Shown piece by piece: positions 56,368-64,000 of a stretch of 64,000 bases of DNA. Positions within the stretch are counted from its first letter, which is position 1. Each line of letters opens with the position of its first letter. Made by a program: the position numbers and the translations under genes. Source of the stretch: Arma custos (Eukaryota; Arthropoda; Insecta; Hemiptera; Pentatomidae); contig JBBAGI010000008.1 of assembly GCA_037127475.1 (NCBI GenBank), positions 1,302,001 to 1,366,000 of the forward strand, written 5' to 3'. Below the pieces are notes generated by a model. The model had not been told where the DNA came from. It did no database searches and saw only the letters and a program-made list of their open reading frames with translations.

Positions 56368-59300
56368 AATCCCCAAACGTATAATCAATGTTTGATACAA
56401 ATAGGGTATACTCAGAACACCATTAAACAATCCCCAAACGCATAGTCAATGTTTGATATAGATAGAGTATAATCAGAACACTATAAAACAATCGTTAAAT
56501 GCCTAGTCAATGTTTGATACAAATAGAGTATACTCAAAACACCATTAAACAATCCCCAAACGCGTAGTCAATGTTTGATACGAGTAGAGTATAATCAGAA
56601 CACCATACAACAATCCCCAAACGCGTAGTCAATGTTTGATACGAGTAGAGTTACTGAGAACACCATTAAACAATTCCCAAACGCATAGTCAACGTTTGAT
56701 GCAAGTAGAGTATACTCAGAACACCATTAAACAATTCCCAAACGCATAGTCAATGTTTGATACAAGTAGAGTGTACTCAGAGCACCATAAAACAATCCCC
56801 AAACGCATAGTCAATGTTTGATACAAATAGAGTATACTCAGAACACCATTAAACAATCTCCAAACGCGTAGTCAATGTTTGATACGAGTAGAGTATAATC
56901 AGAACACCATACAACAATCCCCAAACGCATAGTCAATGTTTGTTACATGGAGAGATACTTAGAACACTATAAAAATAATCATAAAAAGCCTAGTCAATGT
57001 TTGATACATTTAGAGTTACTCAGAACACGATAAAACAATCGTTAAATGCCTAGTCAATGTTTGATACAAATAGAGTATACTCAGAACACCATTATACAAT
57101 CCCCAAACGCGTAGTCAATGTTTGATACGAGAAGAGTATAATCAGAACACCATACAACAATCCCCAAACGCGTAGTCAATGTTTGATACGAGTAGAGTTA
57201 CTGAGAACACTATTAAACCGTCGTATAATGCCCTGTCAATGTATTATACAAATAGAGTATACTCAGAACACCATTAAACAATCCCTAAACGCATAGTCAA
57301 TGTTTGATACATGTAGAGTTACTCAGAACACTATTAAACAGTCGTAAAATGCCTAGTCAATGTTATATACAAATAGGGTATACTCAGAACACCATTAAAC
57401 AATCCCAAAAAGCATAGTCAATGTTTGATACAAGTAGAGTATACTCAGAGCACCATAAAGCAATCCTCAAACGAATAGTCAATGTTTGATACATGGAGAG
57501 ATACCCAGATCACTATAAAAAAATCATAAAAAGCCTAGTCAATGTTTGATACAAATAGAGTATACTCAGAACACCATAAAACATTCGTAAAATGCTTAGT
57601 CAATGTTTGATACATGTAGAGTATACTCAGAGCACCATAAAACAATCCCCAAACGTATAGTCAATGTTTGATACAAATATAGTATACTCAGAACACCATT
57701 TAACAATCCCCAAACGCATAGTCAATGTTTGATACAGATAGAGTATAATCAGTACACAATACATTAATCCCCAAACGCATAGTCAATGTTTGATACATGG
57801 AAAGATACCCAGAACACTACAAAAAAATCATAAAAAGCCTAGTCATTGTTTGATACAAATAGAGTGTACTCAGAACACCATAAAACATTCGTAAAATGCT
57901 TAGTCAATGTTTGATACATGTAGAGTATACTCAGAGCACCATAAAACAATCCCAAAACGTATAGTCAATGTTTGATACAAATATAGTATACTCAGAACAC
58001 CATTTAACAATCCCCAAACGCATAGTCAATGTTTGATACATGTAGAGTATACTCAGAGCACCATGAAACAATCCCCCAACGCATAGTCAATGTTTGATAC
58101 AACTATAGTATACTCAGAACACCATTAAACAATCCCCAAACGCATAGTCAATGTTTGATACAGATAGAGTATAATCAGAACACAATACAACAATCCCCAA
58201 ACGCATAGTCAATGTTTGATACATGGAAAGATACTCAGAACACTATAAAAAAATCATTAAAAGCCTAGTCAATGTTTGATACAAAATGAGTATAATCAGA
58301 ACACCATACAACAATCCCCAAACGCGTAGTCAATGTTTGATACGAGTAGAGTTACTCAGAACAGTATTAAACAGTCGTAAAATGCCTAGTCAATGTTTGA
58401 TACAAATAGGGTATACTCAGAACACCATTAAACAATCCCCAAACGCATAGTCAATGTTTGATACAAATAGGGTATACTCAGAATACCATTAAACAATCCC
58501 CAAACGCATAGTCAATGTTTGATACAAATATGGTATACTCAGAACACCATTAAACAATCCCCAAACGCATAGTCAATGTTTGATACATGGAGAGATACTC
58601 AGAACACTATAAAAAAATCATAAAAAGCCTAGTCAATGTTTGATACAAATAGAGTATACTCAGAACACCATTAAACAATCCCCAAACGCGTAGTCAATGT
58701 TTAATACGAGTAGAGTTACTGAGAACACTATTAAACATTCGTAAAATGCCTAGTCAATGTTTGATACAAATAGTGTATACTCAGAACACCATTAAACAAT
58801 CCCCAAACGCATAGTCAAAGTTTGATACATGTAGAGGTACTCAGAACACTATTAAGCAGTCTTAAAATGCCTAGTCAATGTTTAATACAAAGAGGGTATA
58901 CTCAGAACACTATTAAACAATCCCCAAACGCGTAGTCAATGTTTGATACAAGTAGAGTATAATCAAAACACCATACAACAATCCCCAAACGCGTAGTCAA
59001 TGTTTGATACATGGAGAGATACCCAGATCACTATAAAAAAATCATAAAAAGCCTAGTCAATGTTTGATACAAATAGAGTATACTCAGATCACCATAAAAC
59101 AATTCCCAAAAGTATAGTCAATGTTTGATACATGTAGAGTTACTCAGTACACTATAAAACAATCGTTAAATGCCTAGTCAATGTTTGATACAAATAGAGT
59201 ATACTCAGAACACCATTAAACAATCCCCAAACGCGTAGTCAATGTTTGATACGAGTAGAATGTAATCAGAACACCATACAACAATCCCCAAACGCGTGTT

Positions 59301-60071
59301 CAATGTTTGATACGAGTAGAGTTACTCAGAACACTATTAAACAGTCGTAAAATGCCTAGTCAATGTTTGAAAAAAAATAGGGTATATTCAGAACACCATT
59401 AAACAATCCCCAAACGCATAGTCAATGTTTGATACAAATATGGTATACTCAGAACACCATTAAACAATGCCTAAACGCATAGTCAATGTTTGATACATGG
59501 AGAGATAATCAGAACACTATAAAGAATTAATAAAAAGCCTAGTCAATGTTTGATACAAATAGAGTATACTCAGAACACCATTAAACAATCCCCAAACGCG
59601 TAGTCAATGTTTGATACGAGTAGAGTTACTGAGAACACTATTAAACATTCGTAAAATGCCTAGTCAATGTTTGATACAAATAGAGTATACTCAGAACACC
59701 ATTAAACAATCCCCAAACGCATAGTCAAAGTTTGATACATGTAGAGTTACTCAGAACACTATTAAACAGTCGTAAAATGACTAGTCAATGTTTAATACAA
59801 AGAGGGTATACTCAGAACACCATTAAACAATCCCCAAACGCGTAGTCAATGTTTGATACAAGTAGAGTATAATCAAAACACCATACAACAATCCCCAAAC
59901 GCGTAGTCAATGTTTGATACGAGTAGAGTTACTGAGAACACCATTAAACAATTCCCAAACACATAGTCAACGTTTGATACAAGTAGAGTATACTCAGAAC
60001 ACCATTAAACAATTCCCAAACGCATAGTCAATGTTTGATACAAGTAGAGTATACTCAGAGCACCATTAAAC
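56368..60071 (+). repeat. Distal satellite segment up to the polarity switch
   Basis: This continues in the same orientation as the rest. It includes another copy of the AACGTTTGATGCAAG monomer (about 56,691), the TACAACTATAG monomer (about 58,101) and the 58.3-59.5 kb counterpart of 52.6-53.6 kb. Sporadic degeneration increases slightly near the end, for example AGATAATCAG and AAAGAATTAATAAAAAG around 59,505-59,535. The last forward monomer breaks off after CACCATTAAAC. Confidence 0.8.
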
Positions 60072-60525
60072 CATTAAACATTGACTAGGCATTTTACGAT
60101 TGCTTTATAGTGTTCTTAGTAACTCTACATGTATCAAACATTGACTATGCGTTTGGATATTGTTGTGTTGTGTTTCTTGTAATACTCTACTTGTATCAAA
60201 CATTGACTATGCGTTTGGGGATTGTTTTATGGTGTTCTGAGTATACTCTATTTGTATCAAACATTGACTAGGCATTTTACGATTGTTTTATAGTGTTCTG
60301 AGTAACTCTACATGTATTAAACATTGACTATGCGTTTGGGGATTGTTTTATGGTGTTCTGAGTATACTCTATTTGTATCAAACATTGACTAGGCATATTA
60401 CGATTGTTTTATAGTGTTCTGAGTAACTCTACATGTATCAAACATTGACTATGCGTTTGGGGATTGTTTTTTGGTGTTCTGAGTTTACTCTACTTGTTTC
60501 AAACAATGACTATGTGTTTGTAAAT
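60072..60525 (-). repeat. Inverted satellite monomers at the array edge
   Basis: About 7.5 monomers lie in reverse orientation, with starts read as AAACATTGACTA at about 60,076, 60,136, 60,198, 60,259, 60,319, 60,380, 60,440 and 60,501. Lengths are 60, 62, 61, 60, 61, 60 and 61 bp. The classes in order are B, A, A, B, A, B, A, then a decaying partial copy (AAACAATGACTATGTGTTTG). Apart from the second unit, which has a GTTGTGTTGTG disruption, they are close to consensus. The array ends in ordinary AT-rich DNA at about 60,525. Confidence 0.95.
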
Positions 60526-61030
60526 GTCGTTCATTTTTTTTCTTTCTATTTCCTGTCTCTGGCTGCTTATGAATGTTTCAATCAAGAACTGAATTAAGTA
60601 TGCAACCGAATTTATTTAACTTTTTAACTGCTATTAGTAAAGAGCTTTCCGTCTCTTACAGCGCGAAGTGGGCTGGCTACCCGTCTACCAGCATATATCG
60701 TCTGTAGCACGGGGGGGGGGACGCCTACTTGCACCGGCGTAGATCGCCCATAGCAACTAAAGGGTAAAATAATATTCTAACAAAAAAAATGCATATCGCA
60801 TGCTGATTGCCACAGAATAACCCCCAGAAGTGTTGTATAATAAGATATTTCATAAAGAGTTGTTTATTGGTAGTGGTGGGCGTGCGTAATCCAACGTATC
60901 AACCCGCCGCTACCGATACCCGTATGCCAGCAATGGCAGGAAGGGTGTAAAAAAAAAAAAAAAAAAAAAGATGCCTGAGAACAGATGCAAAATAAAAAAT
61001 CTAAAACGGTTTCACGAGGGAAAATGTATT
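60526..61030. other. Unique flank with G10 and A21 tracts, no gene seen
   Basis: This is non-satellite DNA. A GC-richer island (about 60,655-60,760) surrounds a run of ten G at 60,711-60,720. A second GC-richer patch (about 60,865-60,945) ends in 21 A at 60,949-60,969. There is no convincing reading frame or RNA gene on either strand. The A tract could be the tail of a short retroposon. Confidence 0.6.
60865..60969 (+). mobile_element. Possible retroposon 3' end with poly(A) tail
   Basis: A GC-rich stretch ending in GGCAGGAAGGGTG runs directly into 21 consecutive A residues. That is the layout of the 3' end of a non-LTR retrotransposon or SINE. I found no flanking target-site duplication and cannot name a family, so an ordinary A tract is not excluded. 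Confidence 0.25.
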
Positions 61031-61545
61031 TATACGTGAGTAATGGCTACTATTTCATTCATACGCTTACTAGAAACAAGATGGGGATAGTTAGTTTTCG
61101 GAATTTTAATAATTTTTTTTAAATTATTTTTTCTATTTTCTATTTTTGGGTCGTATTCATGACCATTGCAGTAATTTTTACTACGAGTTTTAATAAAAAA
61201 AACTTTATATATTTTTATTAAGAATGAGCAAAAGTTGAATTTTTTGCAATGAATTACTAAATTTAAAAAGTGAAATAAAAAACCCATTATTTTTCTTGCC
61301 TGTGCAATCAATTAGTTCAATAATAGGTAATAGGTAGTAATAATAAGGTTATTAAGAAGTAGTTATGTAACTCAGAGCACCGATAGCGAAGAGTGATGCC
61401 TCCTTGTTAAGGTTTGTCCTTGGGAAGGTTGATTTGAGAGCCTCAACGTTGCAACGCTATGATGATATATGTGTAAAATTTATCTAATAACATCCCAGAT
61501 TTACCCTGGCAGACGAGTTCTGAAGTTAGATAAAAATTCTGTCTC
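61031..61545. other. AT-rich spacer, no supported gene
   Basis: A very AT-rich stretch (about 61,090-61,350) is followed by more balanced sequence. A 93-codon minus-strand frame at 61,030-61,311 is rich in Lys, Ile, Asn and Phe. It shows no recognisable domain and looks like a chance frame in AT-rich DNA. A 12-base satellite-like string, ACTCAGAGCACC, occurs at 61,370. Confidence 0.5.
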
Positions 61546-61546
61546 C

Positions 61547-62005
61547 TTTTTTTTTTTATTATGCAATGGTTTTTGTAGATCTAAATAAAGATGTGCCATT
61601 AGATCTGACGTACATCTGTGATGAAGTTGCATGTTTGGGCTTAGTATCCAATTTTCATTTTATATTTCCTCCATGGGCTATTGTGAGAATATGATTCTTC
61701 TTCTTCGGCTCTACAGTCCAAGATGAACTTTGGCCTCTCCAACAATGATTCCTCTTCCATTCCTCTCTGTCCATGGCCCGCCTCGTCAAGTTGGTCACTC
61801 CAATTTTACGCAGGTCCTCCTCCACCTCCTTAATCCAGCATTTACGTGGTCGTCCCCTCTGTGCCATTTATTGGACCGAAAATACGTCTTAGGATTTTCC
61901 TTTCGAATACTCTATGAGCTTGCTGGTCGGCTACTTTAAGCGTCCACGTCTCCGCACCATAGCACACAACGGGCCTGATAAGGGTTTTAGATATTTTGAG
62001 TTTTG
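61547..62005 (-). pseudogene. 3' remnant of a non-LTR retrotransposon (reverse-transcriptase C-terminus)
   Basis: Read on the minus strand, the first part (about 62,003 to 61,865) encodes a segment with KTLIRPVVCYGAETW and then FERKILRRIFGP. This is the conserved region after the catalytic domain in ORF2 of RTE- or Jockey-like elements of arthropods. The frame then breaks. A second frame (61,867-61,655) encodes RGRPRKCW, EEDLRKIGVTN and RAMDREEWKR, the usual C-terminal end. In intact relatives several dozen residues separate these two parts, so an internal deletion is likely. The frame ends at a stop at 61,655. Downstream on the same strand, AATAAA runs into an A tract (61,560-61,547), a plausible 3' tail. 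The polymerase and endonuclease domains are absent, so it is a dead 5'-truncated copy. Confidence 0.8.
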
Positions 62006-62205
62006 TGCGAGAATATGAATGTAATTCTCAATAATTCTGAAAAAATATTTCGTTGAGACATTCTAATATCTTTTCTCATGTTTGGCTAGATAAGCGAACA
62101 CTTTCACAAATAAATTGAAATCATTACCTGTAAAAATTAATAAATAGACACTGCTAATCATCCAAGTAAGCATGAAAAAGTATACATATTTCAAATCCAC
62201 TGTTT
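62006..62205. other. AT-rich spacer between retrotransposon remnant and minisatellite
   Basis: This is AT-rich sequence with no supported frame, RNA gene or repeat. The last bases lead directly into the first 85-bp minisatellite unit. Confidence 0.5.
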
Positions 62206-63214
62206 GAATTCACTACGGAATGAAGATGTATTCCTTGGTTGTGGATATAATTCTAGGTGGTATCGGGTCGGAACTGGCATTTCACCAATTGAATTCACTA
62301 CGGAATGAAGAGGTATCCCTTGGTTGTGGATATAATTCTAGGTGGTATCGGGTCGGAACTGGCATTTCACCAATTGATTTCACTACGGAATGAAGATGTA
62401 TTCCTTGGTTGTGGATATAATTCTAGGTGGTATCGGGTCGGAACTGGCATTTCACCAATTGAATTCACTACGGAATGAAGATGTATTCCTTGGTTGTGGA
62501 TATAATTCTAGGTGGTATCGGGTCGGAACTGGCATTTCACCAATTGAATTCACTACGGAATGAAGAGGTATCCCTTGGTTGTGGATATAATTCTAGATGG
62601 TATCGGGTCGGAACTGGCACTTCACCAATTGAATTCACAACGGAATGAAGAGGTATCCCTTGGTTGTGGATATAATTCTAGGTGGTATCGGGTCGGAACT
62701 GGCATTTCACCAATTGAATTCACTACGGAATGAAGAGGTATCCCTTGGTTGTGGATATAATTCAAGGTGGTATCGGGTCGGAACTGGCATTTCACCAATT
62801 GAATTCACTACGGAATGAAGAGGTATTCCTTGGTTGTGGATATAATTCTAGGTGGTATCGGGTCGGAACTGGCATTTCACCAATTGAATTCACTACGGAA
62901 TGAAGATGTATTTCTTGGTTGTGGATATAATTCTAGGTGTATCGGGTCGGAACTGGCATTTCACCGATTGAATTCACTACGGAATGAAGATGTATTCCTT
63001 GGTTGTGGATATAATTCTAGGTGGTATCGGGTCGGAACTGGCATTTCACCAATTGAATTCACTACGGAATGAAGATGTATTCCTTGGTTGTGGATATAAT
63101 TCTAGGTGCTATCGGGTCGGAACTGGCATTTCACCAATTGAATTCACTACGGAATGAAGAGGTATCCCTTGGTTGTGGATATAATTCTAGGTGGTATCGG
63201 GTCCGAACTGGCAT
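62206..63214 (+). repeat. 85-bp minisatellite, 12 copies
   Basis: Units start with GAATTCACTACGGAATGAAG at 62,206, 62,291, 62,376, 62,461, 62,546, 62,631, 62,716, 62,801, 62,886, 62,970, 63,055 and 63,140 (partial). All are 85 bp except the ninth (84 bp, one G lost in AGGTGTATCGGG). Two linked variants alternate irregularly: GATGTATTCC (units 1, 3, 4, 10, 11, and 9 with one change) and GAGGTATCCC (units 2, 5, 6, 7, 12). Unit 8 has the mixed form GAGGTATTCC. Almost every unit carries an EcoRI-type GAATTC; unit 3 has GATTTC. Because 85 is not a multiple of three, the open frame across it (62,815-63,072) is an artefact. Confidence 0.95.
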
Positions 63215-63387
63215 TCCATGAAATTTTGGATGTACAAGTAACTGAGCAACCAATGGTGTTCTTGAAATGAAATCAACTATACCCATTTTACATTATTTTT
63301 GTATTGTTTGAAGGATGTATTAATATATAATAAATTATTATATATTATATATTAATATATATGTGTTAAATAATAAATAATGTTTAC
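63215..63387. other. AT-rich spacer or intron with TA inverted repeat
   Basis: After the minisatellite the sequence becomes strongly AT-rich. If the minus-strand exon at 63,388 is real, this is the start of its downstream intron, and the exon's donor GTAAAC reads at 63,387-63,382. Confidence 0.5.
63321..63347. repeat. Perfect TA-rich inverted repeat
   Basis: Arms of 13 bp, TAATATATAATAA at 63,321-63,333 and its reverse complement at 63,335-63,347, are separated by a single A. Further TA-rich sequence continues to about 63,363. It could extrude as a cruciform or be simple microsatellite decay. No function can be assigned. Confidence 0.8.
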
Positions 63388-63548
63388 CTCTTAATAAAGT
63401 TGTATTCCATCTGTAGTTGCTGTATTCTTTGTACTTTGGCTTTAAGGGCATTTCGATTTAAAGTCTTAATATCTGGTAACTGGCGGTTACGTAGTATTCT
63501 TGAACGTTCTTCCAAAAATGCCGTCGTGATTTCCTTAATAACTTCTGG
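63388..63548 (-). CDS. Candidate internal exon of an unidentified protein-coding gene
   Basis: On the minus strand a 161-bp open segment is bounded by a good 3' splice site (TTATTTTCCAG, AG at 63,550-63,549) and a good 5' splice site (AAGAG then GTAAAC at 63,387). In this frame it encodes about 53 residues starting PEVIKEITTAF and ending QLQMEYNFIK. It is rich in Lys, Arg, Glu, Gln, Ile and Leu, and looks helical, perhaps coiled-coil. Entry is phase 0 and exit phase 2. Base composition is less AT-rich than the flanks. The open frame extends upstream through the acceptor to a Met codon at 63,587, but the splice signal favours an internal exon. I do not recognise the family, and no neighbouring exon is evident within the window. 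Confidence 0.45.
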
Positions 63549-63618
63549 CTGGAAAATAATTTCAATATAAATTCCTCTTGAAATCAATGTATCGCCTTCA
63601 GCAAAATATAAAAGTCTT

Positions 63619-63781
63619 AGCTACTGTTGTGATATGAGATAACAGAACTGCTGTTGTGATATGAGATAACATAGCTACTGTTGTGATATGAGATAACAGA
63701 GCTACTGTTGTGATATGAGATAACAGAGCTACTGTTGTGATATGAGATAACAGAGCTACCAGTTGTGATATGAGATAACAG
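63619..63781 (+). repeat. 27-bp minisatellite, six copies
   Basis: Units of the form AGCTACTGTTGTGATATGAG plus ATAACAG start at 63,619, 63,646, 63,673, 63,700, 63,727 and 63,754. The second has AACTGCTG in place of AGCTACTG and the last is 28 bp (AGCTACCAGTTG). Each unit contains an in-frame ATGAGATAA, so it is not coding in that frame. It sits about 70 bp upstream of the candidate exon's acceptor, inside the presumed intron. Confidence 0.93.
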
Positions 63782-64000
63782 ATACAGCTATTTAAGTCTG
63801 GCTTTTATTTATTTTATTCAGTTTACGTTCCTATTCGTGTTTCTGTGACTGTAAGAAGCAAAATCATCATTTTTTTGACAAATTTATGTTATTGTCACGG
63901 TCACAGGAAGCAAGGGATTAACGGCTTAAATCCGTCGGCGGTAGAAGTTAAAATAGGATTAGGACCTTCTCGATCGTCTCCTTTTGTCGGAAAAGGGTTA
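63782..64000. other. Right window edge, nothing assigned
   Basis: AT-rich DNA gives way at about 63,890 to more balanced sequence (GTCCACGG-poor but with CCGTCGGCGG and GATCGTCTCC). No frame, RNA gene or repeat could be supported. The GC shift at the edge might mark the beginning of another element or exon that continues outside the window. Confidence 0.4.

Larger units (their letters stand above)
1..60071 (+). repeat. Satellite DNA array of 60/61-bp monomers with higher-order structure
   Basis: About 990 head-to-tail monomers start with AGTCAATG, without any interrupting unique sequence. Class A is 61 bp: its middle is GTATACTC and its tail resembles AACAATCCCCAAACGC. Class B is 60 bp: its middle is GTTACTC, one base shorter, and its tail resembles CAGTCGTAAAATGCCT. 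A further 60-bp subclass has TGGAAAGATACTC or TGGAGAGATACTC followed by an A7 tract. The first 16 positions (AGTCAATGTTTGATAC) are the most constant part. A typical A monomer counted base by base has 26 A, 14 T, 14 C and 7 G. The array starts before the window. Dense arrays of this kind are typical of heterochromatin; a centromeric role is inference only. Reading frames inside it are periodicity artefacts. Confidence 0.97.

Noticed and set aside
1..60071. CRISPR array
   Set aside because: The repeats abut one another without unique spacers, unit length is 60-61 bp, and the surroundings are eukaryotic.
1..60071. CENP-B box in the satellite
   Set aside because: No monomer variant read contains the TTCG....A..CGGG pattern. 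The only shared signals are the AGTCAATGTTTGATAC core and the GAGT..ACTC dyad.
61030..61311. Minus-strand 93-codon open frame
   Set aside because: It lies in very AT-rich DNA, with biased composition (Lys, Ile, Asn, Phe), no domain, and no splice or promoter context. Chance is the simplest explanation.
61730..61939. Plus-strand 69-codon open frame
   Set aside because: It is antisense to the reverse-transcriptase remnant, whose minus-strand motifs are recognisable. The plus frame is a shadow.
62815..63072. Plus-strand 85-codon open frame in the minisatellite
   Set aside because: The translation is a direct readout of the 85-bp repeat. The frame depends on the one-base deletion in unit 9, and adjacent units are closed.
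63802..63850. Short plus-strand exon between TTTATTTTATTCAG and GTAAGAAG
   Set aside because: Only 29 bp separate the acceptor-like and donor-like strings. There is no supporting frame, and such strings arise easily in AT-rich DNA.
60072..64000. Telomeric repeats at the array end
   Set aside because: No TTAGG- or TTAGGG-type tandem runs were seen. The array ends in ordinary flank DNA.

Overview
The window is eukaryotic, non-coding and repeat-dominated. It most resembles the edge of a large heterochromatic (centromeric or pericentromeric) satellite block, probably from an arthropod. That assignment is modest: it rests on A/T-rich DNA, short AT-rich introns and splice sites, and a decayed C-terminal reverse-transcriptase fragment of the kind common in insect genomes. 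There are no bacterial operons, CRISPR arrays or phage genes. Long open frames inside the repeats are by-products of periodicity.

Positions 1 to about 60,071 are one uninterrupted tandem array of roughly 990 head-to-tail monomers, cut by the left window edge. There are two main monomer classes: A (61 bp, ending in a CCCCAAACGC-type tail) and B (60 bp, ending in a GTCGTAAAATGCC-type tail). A B-like 60-bp subclass carries an A7 tract. All share the core AGTCAATGTTTGATAC, and most have a central GAGT..ACTC dyad. On top of this lies a higher-order structure. Blocks of about 1.0 to 3.3 kb, always whole numbers of monomers, are tandemly duplicated, and 1.6 to 3.9 kb blocks recur kilobases away almost unchanged. 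This is the pattern expected from repeated unequal exchange or conversion. It could be exaggerated by assembly, so long-read checks matter.

At about 60,071 the satellite abruptly reverses orientation. Roughly seven and a half inverted, nearly consensus A and B monomers run to about 60,525, where the array ends.

The right flank (60,526-64,000) is a small mosaic: AT-rich spacer with a G10 run and an A21 tract (possibly a retroposon tail); a minus-strand 3' remnant of a non-LTR retrotransposon with a frame break and probable internal deletion (61,547-62,005); a 12-copy 85-bp minisatellite (62,206-63,214); a TA-rich perfect inverted repeat; a candidate minus-strand internal exon (63,388-63,548) with good splice sites; and a six-copy 27-bp minisatellite just upstream of that exon's acceptor. 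No complete gene is visible. The most notable biology is the satellite's architecture, its polarity switch and its dyad, not a protein-coding system.
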